Assembly: GCF_001039355.2 (NCBI RefSeq)
Contig: NW_019775600.1
Coordinates: 111,190-175,189 of the forward strand
Direction: 5' to 3'
DNA: 64,000 bases
From: Lingula anatina
Lineage: Eukaryota > Brachiopoda > Lingulata > Lingulida > Lingulidae
This document shows positions 35,189-48,700 of the stretch, piece after piece. The notes beneath the pieces were generated by a model. The model had not been told where the DNA came from. It did not search any database and was given only the letters and a program-made list of their open reading frames with translations. Numbering within the stretch: the first letter of the stretch is position 1; each line of letters opens with the position of its first letter. A program made the position numbers and the translations under genes.

Positions 35189-35402
35189 CTAAACCTCTGA
35201 CATTGCAGCATTCTGGTATCCGGTGGGTGCTTTCTTGCGATCTGTACCATACTGGCCAATGAAGGAGCCGTCCTCGTTAAATTTCCCAGTGTCGATGTCT
35301 CCGTACTCTGCCATGCTGTCGTTATCACTGTCCAAAGGCTTGATGCTGTCTCTGTCCACATCTGTCAACGATGCCCTGCTGCCAGCCACTGGCTCAGCAT
35401 CA
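35189..35402 (-). CDS. L1-family last coding exon (ankyrin-binding tail)
   Basis: Acceptor attttcag, phase 2 in, TAG at 35191-35189. It encodes SIKPLDSDNDSMAEYGD, KFNEDGSFIGQYG and the C-terminus NAAMSEV. FIGQY (residues 674-678) is the tyrosine-regulated ankyrin site of the family. Confidence 0.93.
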
Positions 35403-38400
35403 CTGAAAATGGAAAACAGGTCAAGGTCATTAAAAAAAAAAAAAAAAAAAATGTCAAGGCCATTAGTAAAAGGCCAAGGTCATATCAGACAGCTCAAGGC
35501 CATTTGGTTAGGTAACCATTATATGAACTAGGACAGTTCTGATTAAATAAAAATGAAAGGGACTGACATGCTGTTAACTTTGGGTCGAGGTAGATAATGT
35601 AACACAGACCAAGAGAGCTTTGGCAGGACTATAATGGCTCTAACATCACTGACATAAAACAGGGCCACAACACATCTAGGTCAAGGCCATGGGATAAATA
35701 AGGGTCAGCAAACAATACACATAATAGGCATATAGGTATAATCTTTATATAGTCTAACATTTAAATTAGAGAGCAATGAAACGAAGAGAGGACGAAGTTG
35801 TGATCACTGAAAACATGCAGCTTGACAACATAAATGGGTGACATGCTGGGTGACCCTGATCAGCAATCAATAATATCAAACATACTATTAAGACCAGACT
35901 GGGGGATAGTGAAACTGTAAGCAGTGTCAGCAATCAGCGAAGGAAGCACAGCGACAGCAATGTGTCGGCAACTGAAAACATTGACATTACGGCACAGTTC
36001 TTGACCAAACTGCCTTCATCATGATGGTAAGCATCAATTACAAAGAGATAACCATGATAAAAATTTAGCTACACGACCTGATATATTGCCACTCTTGAGG
36101 TGTTTTCATTTTGAAATATTTACAAACTTAGGTATCACTATTAATGCCACAAATTATGTCAATTTCAAAGTGCAATTTCAAAGTGCAAAATAGGAATGAC
36201 TTCAAACAATAAAACACTACACTAGGGGGCAGTACTGAGCATGCTCATAAGTATTGCAAGAAAAAAATTTTCGCGTCACTGACAACAACGACATGTGACT
36301 AAAGCACTGCATGGTGGGTGATAAATGCAACAAAAGATGGTGTCACTTGTACTACATGTGGTCACAGGTAGCAGAATAGAAGTAGTTGACAAGTTTTTTT
36401 TCTGTAAATTCATTGCTGTGCCTTTACAGATGCAAATTTTTAATGTGAAATTTTGGCGATAGTTAAATATCATATAATCTCATGAATTCACTTTTTGACA
36501 CATTTTGCAATACAAAAAAGTTTGCAAACAAGACAATTTTTGTTGTTTTCTGGGACACAAATTTCAATGTATTCTTGAGGTTATATTACCAGAACTTATG
36601 TAAAAGAGAAGGAATGGCAATGTGTAAAATATTAAGCGTTAACAGCTTTAAACTTGATCATGCCTGTTGTTAAGTGAATGGTGCTGTCAGATACCATATC
36701 CAAAGAAGACATCCAACAACAAAGATGTCAGAACTTTAGAGGACAATAATGAATACTTCTCTTTCAAATCAGTGAATTAATTTTTTTTCATGTATTATTC
36801 TCACAGAAAGCACATGTATGTGTTCATTTCCCTCCCCCCAAATCAAAACCTGGCCCCTCAGAGCCATGTTACAGTTACAACATGACGTACTTTTTTATTG
36901 TGTTACCTGCACTTCACTAGGCAAGCTAAACAAATAAGCAACAGTATGACACTCTAGTCTGAGGCAATAAAACTTCAGATCGAGGCATCAAATGAACACC
37001 CCATACTGAGGCAATGCAACCTCAGACTGAGGTAGTAACATTTCAGACTGAGGCAAAAAATTGACACTTCAGACTGAGGCAATAAAACTTCATACTGAGA
37101 CAATAAAATTTCAGATCGAGGCATAAAACGAACATCCCATACTGAGACAATAAAACTTCAGACTGAGGCAAAAAATTGACTCTTCAGACCAAGGCAATTA
37201 AAAATAAAACTTCAGACGGAGGCAGTGGCCATACATATAATGCATGCCAATAAGATAATTTAGAAGCCATGACATAAGTGCATATTAACTTTAAAAAAAA
37301 AATTGGTACAAAAAATGTAACTTGTGAAAAAGGCTTTATAAAGCTAGTATTTTTTAATACAATTTAGCAAGTGTTTTTTTAAGATAAAAATAAGGTGTCA
37401 CCCCTTTTGGACTGTTAAAGCCTCATTAATAATCTGCAGATATCAGTTGTCTACAATCTAAACAAATTTGACAGTTTTTTTCCCACAGGTTATCTTTAGC
37501 CAGCCTTTCATTTCAAAAGAAAAAGAAAACCAAAACTTGCTATGACACCTCTTTTCTAGGACAAAAAGTATAATATTTCATGTTCATAAGTGGTAGGTTA
37601 CTATGGCAAGGTATTTCTTGTATCAACCGAATGACTGTTTAAAAAAAGGGGGGTTACTGTTGTATGTATGGACAAGCAAAAAACAATACCAAGACAATTG
37701 GGATATTACCATGACAATTAGTAATTTACCGTGACAACAATGTTGCTAAGCAACCTGATATACCAGCAAGGTAAGGATTTCAAAGTTTTTGTTATGGGGC
37801 AATCTTCTACTCTTATGTAGAGTAGAAAAAAAGATGAAGTTTAAAGGTACTATCATTTGACAAATATTATTCTAAAGACAGAAAATAAACACATTGATTT
37901 AATATTTTACTTGGCTAGAAGAAAAAACAGGTACTTTGTAATAATTAAAACATAAGCTTCAAGCCAGTGCGAAACATGTTCAATTGTAAAACTAAACATC
38001 CTTATTCTCTGGTTCTAACACATCAAAACACTTTTTAAATTATAAATTGAACTTACGGCCTTTTGTAGTCAGAGAAGCCACTGTCGGCCAGCTCTTTCTC
38101 TGGATCACGACCCGCTGCTCTCTCTTTCTCGTCCACTGAAACACAGGTTATACCATCTTAATACCACACAATATATTCTAACCTAAACACTGAGCAAAAA
38201 TATAAAGGCCCCATGCAATCTTTTTCAAAAGTTTAAAAAAATAATCAACATTATGAGTTTTAATTATATTTATATAATACCTTACATAGTGAATTTTGTT
38301 GTTCAATGAGCTACATATTAATATCAGCTCATTTGGAGTCACCCATTACTTGTTCCATGTATAATTCACATGGATCATTTATATTTTGTGCTCAGTGTAC

Positions 38401-41400
38401 ATGGCCACTCACAAGTTTCAGACATTATTTTGGTTGGTTATGGAAAAGTAAGGAAGGAGTGGTTTGGTAGTTTTGACAGGGGGCATTTCAGGTTGAAAAC
38501 TACCAAGAAACAATTGGATATCAAATCAAAATTGAAAAAAAAAGGGAAAAAACATGTCTGAAGTTTTCAACATCATTCTTTTTTTTTTTAAATTATAATC
38601 GTTTCAAGATTTAACAATTAAAATGACATTCGTGGGCTTTTCTACTGCTACAGTATTATTATATTGTATTACAGTATACACAATTCAATCTGATTAAAAA
38701 CTAACTTTAAACCAAAGATTGTAACAACAATTACAGACCAAAAGTAATGAGTCTTCAATGAAAAAGGGCCTATACAATGTATGGCCATGTCATCTCCAAG
38801 TCCCTGTTAGTCCAGTCAGTCATGTCAAACACAAGTCAGTAGAAAACGATATCAAAATTGTTAAAACAAATGGAAAAAAAAAAATAAAAAAACAACAACA
38901 CCACCAAGGAGTCAAAATGCATGCTTCCTCTTTAGCAATAGACATTATAGCAATCATTTTTCTTTAGAAAAAGAATTTAAAATACCGCCAAACACGAGTA
39001 TAAGTACAAGGCACATAGGTGAGTATTATTATAATAAGTAATTATGACAACAATCAAGCACTATCTCTACATACCCGGATATTTGATTTCTCTATTCTTA
39101 GAGATGTAACACAAAGTGAACAACAACACCACGATTAGTATTACGAGCGCCACAAGGCTGATGGCGACAATGGCGGGAACCGGAAACTGGGCTGCGGCTG
39201 CTCTAATGATGGGATCTAGTCACCATGTAGAGGAAGACAGTTAGCCACACAAACATGCAACATATTAAAGATGCCCATTAATGAATGAACATATCAACGA
39301 ATGCACGGAGCATCCCCTATTCAAAAGTAAATTGGGGAAACAGCCATTAATATACAGGGGTTAGGCTGGGAAAGGTGGGTAGGGGGTACTGGTACCACAT
39401 AGAAACGAGCAGAGAAAAAGGTTCAGGGATTGTTACCCTGTGAAAAAGGGATGAATTCTCTGCCGATTTGTAAAAAAAAAAAAAAAAACGTGTACATCAA
39501 TTGAAAAAGCAACATGGAAAGCAAGCCACATACAATATGAAAAGCTGAAATGTGCTGTTCTTGCAAAGAAGAAACGCGCAACATTCAAATGAAGCCAATA
39601 TTACAACAACCCTGTATGCAAGAGAACAGTGAAAAAATTTTGAAACACCACCTGAAATGCATTCAAAAAGAAAAAAAAACAAACAATAAATGAGAAGGAA
39701 TGCCCCGTTAAAATAACAGCACCCATGGGGATATCCCATCATGCATCAGCACAGACCAGCAACCTTTTCAGTGTAATTTGAAACAAAACAAAATGAAAGA
39801 GAATAAATCAATAAAATCCCAAGTTTTCCCAGTGCCAGCATGCACTATTGTCATCTTCAGTCAATTAGTAACACTGGCTTTGGGCATCAGCGCCATCTTC
39901 AGTCGTGTTAGTAATACTTCCGAACTCCCTCACTTAATCCTACCTGGATACGTCTCCCCCTTATTGCGCTGGATCAAGCAAATGATGATGATGATAGCAA
40001 TAATTATGACTAAGATAGCCAAAATGACAGCTATGATCCAGTAAGGAAATTCTGCAGTTTGGACGATAACCGCTGGAATAAAAAATGACATAGTTATATA
40101 TTATGATTACTGGCAGCATTTTGGAAAGGTTACAATTATGAACATCCGAGTCGTATGTCACTTTGGAACATTACCACTGTGACAGTACTGAAATTTAATA
40201 CAATCATATAATCAATACCAATATATATCACAATTTGAGCAGACTGATATAATAAACAAAAGTATAACTAAGATATGTGGTTAGCAGTGTGGTTATTTGT
40301 TTGTATCAATTCAGCAAAACAGTGAGATGTAAATAGTGGACTTAGATTTCTTTCTTGTTATAAAGACATTTTGCATACTAAAATGTAAAATATAAATCAA
40401 TATCTGTTGTTATGATCTTACTGTCAAAGAATGAAGGTGGGTAATTTCTAATGAAAAAAAAAAAAATGTATTCTTTTATATAGGAGCAAAATTCCACAAA
40501 AAGTTCACTTAATATTTCTCCACGTGCATACCTCAGTAATAAAATCAATCACAATGTTTGTTTAAAGTGTTTATTGAAAGTGTTTATTGTAATCATTTCT
40601 TATAAATACTAATTATGAGGTCTAACCAATCAAACGCTTACTTCGTAGAGCCTAGAATAAATTGGTGAAATTTCATGGAGACCTGTTCAATACTACATGC
40701 AAACACATAAGCATGCATGCACCCACAGAAAAGTACCCTCTCCATGTCTTTCACACACACATACACACACACACACACACACATGCAGGCACACACATCT
40801 AAACAGACGGGATTAAAAACAAGGCACATTAATGAATATTATTTAGAAATTATGAAAAGAGTATGATAGATATGGCGGGACCTAGCATAAAACGATACAA
40901 ATTAGCCAATTTACCATTCAAAAACTCTGCATGCACTTTAACTGTCTCCTATCACAAATAGCTGGCACATCATATAATCAGCATAACAGATTTTAAAGCC
41001 AGGCTCAGGTATGAATTTACTTCTAAATAAGGTTATTACCCAGTAACTAAACTAAAAGGCAATGCATTTTTATACTGAGATCTTGGGAGAAAACTAAATG
41101 CACTTTTCATGGCATTCAACACTTAAAATAACACATGTACTGACAAAGGCTCTGAAAAAACAATCTAGCTGACATTAAGGCAGGGGCGGATCTGGGATAT
41201 TAAGAAGAGGAAGGGGGCTGATGTAACTTCATAGCCAATGTAGGGTTACCCTGGCTACTTAAAGAATGGATATTACTTCAAAAATTTAGCAGGTAGTAAA
41301 AAAAGCTCTTGAAGAGACTACAGGTGTTTTTTACCTATGAGGCATGGCATTTAAACCCTTCATCACAACACTGATCATATGACTGACTCTGGCAGCTATT

Positions 41401-43113
41401 GGCCAAAAAGTCATGCCTCACCATTTAAAACATTAAGTCTCTTTAAAAATGAATTATTTTTTTCAAAACTACAACAGAGAAATTAAATATAAAAAAAATC
41501 CATCAAATTTAGATCTTTAATTGAACCAGACCCATCCCCCTGATACTGCCCCTGATAGGTGTGACACGTACAACACAGATCAACTAACCTCCTGTTGGTT
41601 TGACAACTATGTTAGTAAAGGAGTTAAATAGAATGATTAAATTACACATTAACAGGACTTAAATCTCATTTCTGCATTGAAATGTAAGTGAAATCTATGA
41701 AAACTAGATGTCATTGACTATATAAACAATTTCTTAATATCACAATAATATATGATTCATCAAATATTTATGTGAATGGATGCCCATAAAACATGCATTT
41801 TTTTAATATAAAATTCTTGATTTCTTATATATAGATTTTAAATCTGAATAATGTAAAAAACTGGCAACTTTTAACATTACAAAGATTAAAAAGAAATTCA
41901 AATCAAAAGAATCCCGTCTTCCTACCTGCATCCTTATTCCTCAAGGAAGCAAGCACCTCCACTGGCACATAGCCATTGTCCACCACACATTTGTACTCCA
42001 CATGGACAGACCCCTTCTCTAGGCTTATGTCCAGGTCCACCACATGGTCATCGTCCATGATGAAGGTGTATGGACCTCCCGCAGGGAGAGGCACCCATTT
42101 TGCAGTGTCTAATGTCCTGGAAATATCAGTGTACAGTCTGGTGTTAGCACATGTCACGTAAGAATTGAATATCAAAACAGGCTGAGAGGACAAGTGTATA
42201 TATACATACATACCACGGGGCTGATATCAAAACAAAAGGATTGCAGGGACCGATTCAATGAATAAGACGGAGTGACTGCCACGTGCGAAAGATGGGCAGG
42301 AAATCAGCCAACTACTCACAGAAAACCAATGACCCATGTCCCTGTCAATACACACGCAGCCACAAACCATTCACGCAAATGAAAATGATTGGACGGTGAC
42401 CGCAATTAGGAAGTAAACGCGGGGTAAGTCCATTCTTTGATATCACCCCATGCGCGGTGATATCAACGTGTTCTATTCAAAGTTAGGGGGTTTGGGTGGG
42501 GAACATGCACAATTTCCCTTTGTATGTATGACAAATAATGCACTGTTACCCCCTCGCCCGATATACACGATAGCATGCCTTGCTGTCGCTCCGCATGCTA
42601 TCGTGATATCGGGCTCGTGGACAGTGCATTATTTACTACATTATTACATGCAGAATCTTGAAATACATTGGCTATCTGCTGATAATCACAGCCATGTGCC
42701 ATCTCAGACCTATATCTTTTGCACCAATCACCACGTAAATATAGTGGGTGCTCTTGAAGTTAAGTTTCACATCTATTACTGGCCTATGGTATTACGATGT
42801 GACACTTACTTGTACATCCAGGTGAAGGTCAGCGGTGTGATCGGGTCACCCTTGGCCGAGCAGTTGAACCTAACGTTGGTTGGCTTATCTTCTGTTTCAT
42901 AGACAATATTTTGTTCAGGATCGACCAGCAACTGAGTCCTCACTAGAAAAATAAATAAATAAATAAATAAACCATTGATTTAAAATGAATGAGAAAATAT
43001 AAGAAGGACAACAGAGACAGCTTGAAATTCAGTTTCAATGCATATAATCAAATTGCATATGACATTCTGAATCTGAATCTTGTGATGGAGGCAACAGAAT
43101 AGCAATAACTGTG

Positions 43114-43148
<35 letters not shown>

Positions 43149-43748
43149 CATGCATGTGCCACAGAACATATTCAAGTTTGTGCATTATGACCAAGGAGCT
43201 GTTTTCAGCATCACCAAGATTACTTATCTCTCGATTTTTGTCCAACAGGGAGAAGTTGAGCAAGATAAGGTGACACCAACTCTTCCTATTATATACTCAG
43301 ATATGAAACCAGCCCCAGAAAAGGCATTTCAAAGAGAGTACAAAAGGAGGCCATTTCAACTTACATAAAACATTCAGGTACACGCTGGCGTAGAGGTAGT
43401 CGTGCTTGTTGCTAACGTTGCACTGGAACACCTGTAGATCAGCTTTGCTGACGTTCTTCAGAGTAAACTTGGTCGGCTCCTGCACATCATACACAATCCT
43501 AGGCTGACTGAGATCTATCAAATCAAACATGGGACTGGTTATAACGAAATTATAACACTTGTTTACTGAGGGTCAGAAAGTCAGCTGTTTTCTCAAAGAC
43601 TGAATGTATTTGTACTGCTGAGGACTGACATCCAGTCATGTGATCATATTACATCGAAATTTGATGTGGGGACAAAATGTAAAATTAATGTTTAATATCT
43701 TCTTTTAACCACAATTTTGTTAATTTAGTTACAGAGTTGTTGTATTTT

Positions 43749-43818
<70 letters not shown>

Positions 43819-45755
43819 CTTATATCTACTTTGAATGTTGTATTTATTCGGTTTTGACTTTTCAGGTGGTGGTGGTGGGGGGTAAATTGACACAAATTAA
43901 GTGAACCTTACCATACAAAAAATAATACCTCTGGAATGAATTTTTACATTATTGAAACAATGACACTCTCTTTTTGAATTAATATATATTTCATTGCTGC
44001 AAAGCCCCATAGACTGATGTTTGATATATTAAAAATGAGAAACCTTACCTAATTCCACACCATTGGAATAAAACTTGGGTTTTTCAGGTGCTGGAATCCC
44101 CTCTGTGCCACATTCAAAGGTGAAGTCATCCCCAGCTGTTACATTGGTGTTCTTAGGTAGCCCAGTTTTTGTCCAAAAGGGGGCAGCTAAGCAAGACAAG
44201 TTGAAACCAATATGTCAGTGATAATGAATGCTGTATAGTGCATGAGAGAGAGAGGGGAGGATGGAAGGAAACAAGAAAGAGAAAAGGCACATAAATTAAA
44301 TTGCCTTACCTTCCACAACAACCTCAATTTCGGCGCTCTGAGAACCACCCGTATTGGACCCAGTGCAGCGATAAGTGCCCTCGTGGTCAAAGGTCACACC
44401 TTGAATGGCCAGATTTTGGGTTTTGTCTACAATGCCATCTGGATTCATTTCCCTGCCATTGGCATCCAGTTTGTACCAGCGAACAGTGGGGACAGGTCTG
44501 AAAATAAAGAAGCATTTCAACCACCTGTACCAAAAATGTTTGTGCCAACTGGTCCAAGAATTCAAGGTAACCCATGAATAAATCCTAGGGAAAACCCTTT
44601 TTCACATCAATAGCAAAGGGAGTTTTTTATATGTACAAAACAAGTTGTTCAATAAAAATAATATGGACACAGAGGAAATATATATCTTAATTGGCTTTCT
44701 TCATCCCAAACGTGACTGCAAAATATGGCTAAGGTGGCAAGCTACTGAACATATAACAATGGCAATCATTGAGCCTTCAGTTGTTTTCAAAAATCCTGCC
44801 TTTCTAAATGTGATGTGCCATCTCCTGTTACTTACTTTCCAGCAAAAATACAGCTCAGAGTTCTGTTCTGTCCCTTTAAGAAGACAACAGATGGTCCTGA
44901 TGAGGGCGCTGGTGCAGTTTTGTACATCAGCTTTGGGGCATTGGCTGTCAAGGGATTATCTGGAATGATAATTATGAAAACAACAATGATAATGATGAAC
45001 TTTTACATGGATCTCAGGGAAGCTCACAGTTTAAATAAGTATTTTTTTCTTTTTTTTTTGTAAAAAATGAAACCAAAACGACAATGATTTTTTAAAATCT
45101 TCCAGTAAAAAACGAAAAAAATGTAAAAATCAAAATTTGAACAAAGTTGTAAAATAATTATAATAAAATGAAATGCCATAATTGAAAAGAAGCAATAAAT
45201 CAACTTCTATTTCAATACAGTCAACAGTAAAATTGAACCTCCTTTGCAGTAAGCTTTTTTTAGAAATAACTACGACTTACTAGTGTCAACAGAAAGTTTA
45301 ATTGGACTTCCAAAAACGGATAATTTCAGAAATGAGTTGTACGCAGAACATCTGTACTGTTGATTGGGTTGAGAGTCATCTCTGGTAACAAACGCAAACC
45401 TCAGAGCTCCTGAAACAAACAAATGAATAACATTCACATCCAAAGTGATCCAAAGTGACAAATATTTGGGTTTAAAACTATTAAAACCCCCCTGTCTCAA
45501 CCCTTCACTCAAAGCCAGTCCATATATACCATTTGTGACCCATTTTCAGATGAAATTATAAATTGGGTACTCAATATCTATTTACAACATCTCATTTCAT
45601 GTAGGATCCTTAACAACAGCATGTTACCTGTAATACAGTACCATGCATGCAACATACTGTGCCAAATAATCTCATTACAATAATACAAAAAGCAAATTTA
45701 AAATATTTTCCAGTTTCTCTCTCTTTCCCTCCTTCCTTCTTTCTAACCCTCCTAC

Positions 45756-45792
<37 letters not shown>

Positions 45793-48700
45793 CTGTTAAA
45801 ATCACAATCCCCTCAGTGCCAGTCTTACCACTCTCATCCACCTGTCTCCTCTTATCATCAGCCAGAATGGCCTGAGTTTCCTTCACGGACCCCGAGGCAG
45901 GCGTGTATAGTTCCCACTGAATGGTGGGATTGGGGGCCGCATAGGGGAATTGCGGTTTTCCTGAACACACCATGGTGACATTCTCGCCCTCTCGGACCAC
46001 CTTAGTCTCTACAGTCTGGTTGTAGGGAAAAGCACCGGCCCCTTAACACAAAGAAAATAAGCAAGTTACACATTTTTTTAAAGATGTTAATAATATTGAT
46101 GATCATCCATAACAGATGTCCAAGTTTAAAAGTATACGATGAGTATTACACATTAATAAAGCAAAGTTTTAATTTTTTCCTGAAATTTCAATACTTTTCA
46201 TTTAATCATCAACTTCAATTTTTCATTCAACATATCCATTACATTTCCAAAATTATTATCTTTAAAACATTGGAGAGTTGGGATGGGTCTGAAAATCAGC
46301 ACTACAAATATCTGTGCCTTAAACTTTTCATATTTCACGTGGGACAAGAAAGAATCTCCATCAAAGGCCAGCAGTTCGTATACTTACTCGATCTTTGGAA
46401 GAAAGCAATTGTGGACACTGCCACCATTCCGTCAGTATTTCTGGCCAGGCACTGGTAATACCCCTCGTCATTGAAATCGGGGCCGTTGATGCTGATGGTG
46501 CCGCCGCTGTTTGTTTTGTAATTCCAGCCTCTAGTACCAACTGACAATGACTCACCATTTTTCTTCCACTCATAACTGTAAAGAATTTGAAATAAATATT
46601 CATCATTTCAGAGTTTTAGTTTTGGATAATTAATTTTACCTATATACTGAAAACTAAACAAATTTAACTGGAAAAAAAATGACTAGCAGTTATGAAAAAA
46701 ATACAATATAAAAATGGCAACTTCTTCAAAAATCTTCCTTGTCAACAAGCCATGCGAAATTGTCCTGTCATATTTCAATTTAGCCAAAAAATAAATGAGG
46801 CTTTTTTAATAATTTTTTGCCATAGGGTGTAATATGATTACTTGAATTGGCTTGTCTGAGGACAAGGTATCTCAATAAGTTCAGTTGTTTAGAAGGTAAA
46901 TGAGCAATAACCAATTCAACCCAATCTCCTAATATTTTTCATGTATTTTCATTTTAAATTAGCTTTGTTTTAAAAGAAAGTCAATATTTGGTACCAGCAG
47001 GCCTGTAGCCAGCAATTTCGAAAGGGGGGGATTCTTTTTCTGAAAAAGTGGACCTTTTCCCATAAAAACTTCATGTACCTAGATCAAATTTTACCCAGAG
47101 TGGACCTTTTCCCAGCAAAAGGGGCGGTTCTTTCGAACCCACCTGGCTACGGGCCTGAGCAGGGAAATGTACTGATTTGCTATGGTATACACTTACTATG
47201 GCTCAGGTATTCCTTCAGCACGACAAGGTAATTCCTGTGTAAAAGTGGCATCATCTGTCTTAAAGTAGTACTGTCTATTAGGCTGTACTATAAATCTTGG
47301 AGGCAGCTTCATGTCTGAAAGAGATTTAGATTTTTTTTCACAAAATCAGTGAAAGAGGCAGAAATATTTCCTAGCCAAATTTCAACCTAGCTAGTAATCG
47401 ACCTACAGTTAAAAGGTTTACTTGCAAGCAAGCAAATCTCTCATCCAATGCTCTCTGATGAGCTAAGGACTTTTTACTGAAGGAGAAAAAAATCCAACAA
47501 GCCTTTCACCATTCACAACACAAACAATGTCATGCATTTATACATTTTAATTTATAACAGAGAAGTCAAAGATGTCAGGCAACAAAGTATCCTGGTTCAG
47601 GGCCGGCATAATGAGCTTATTATAACATCAAACACTGTTTTATAGGATTCACACGTCACATTTTGTTCAGTAACCTTTTCCATAAATACAGTATTTAAAT
47701 CAAACTATGTTCTATTATTTCTTGAATTTTTGTTCCTATTTTTATGTCATGAGAGAACAGTGGATTGACTGCTCCCCAAAGACCATAAATCCTTTTTTGA
47801 AATGTAATAATTATTATGCCATTCAACAATTTCAACAGCAGTGAAATTTAAAACATCAGGTCACATGCAATTTTTATTCAGCGCCAACCTCAAGACTAGC
47901 ACACTGAGAAAAAGTTTAACAATAAGTCATGCCTTCTTGTGTAAAAAGGTGCAATATTTTCAAGGAGGTGGAGTATCTCTGCTTAATTTTAGGTCAAAGT
48001 TCAATGAAATTTTCAGTCAAAATTAAGATCAATTTTCAGTCAAAATTAAGACCAATTTAAAACCATGTTTCCATTTGATGGCTTCTCCGAGGCCAGTCCT
48101 AGCTCTAGCCAGGAATCAGCAAGTTTTAATTCTAGTTTTTCACAAAGAAAAAACTCAGGGGGCCGGTTGCAATAACACCAAACAGTTGTCTTGACAAAAT
48201 AATGTATGCTGGCTATGTATACCTTAATTTCAGTTACATGCAAGGCTACCATGCACACATATATATAGTGACAAAAAACAACACAAGGTTACTGTAACTA
48301 ATTGTGTAATTCTTTTTTTTTTTAATTCTTAACATCTATTGTCAGTGTCTTATTTGGGAAAGGGGAAGATTTTATATAGTCAACATAAATACATTTGCCT
48401 ATTATTTATCATCTGAACAATCTTACAACTGATGATGACAACATCAATAATGACCCACATGGAGACAATTAACGCACGTTTGGTAAGAAAAAAAAGATAT
48501 TCTCTCATGCCAGAGTTGTTCTGGTGACAACAATGTGGACTTACCCCCAACTGCATCCTCATCTGCTACCGTCCCATTTTCTGTGATAGCATATCAATAT
48601 AGAATCACAAACTTAACCCAATCCTTTATTAACTTTTGTTAAGTACAACCATATGAGTCAAATTCATATCTGTTGATGAATGATATAAAAAAATCAGCCA

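Noticed and set aside
40649-40658. Ten-nt segment between an acceptor-like and a donor-like site in the L1-family intron
   Set aside because: Length 10 would break the frame between two phase 1 exons; likely chance.
42450-42902. 150-aa plus-strand ORF
   Set aside because: Antisense to a real Ig exon (42810-42942) and running through hairpin repeats.
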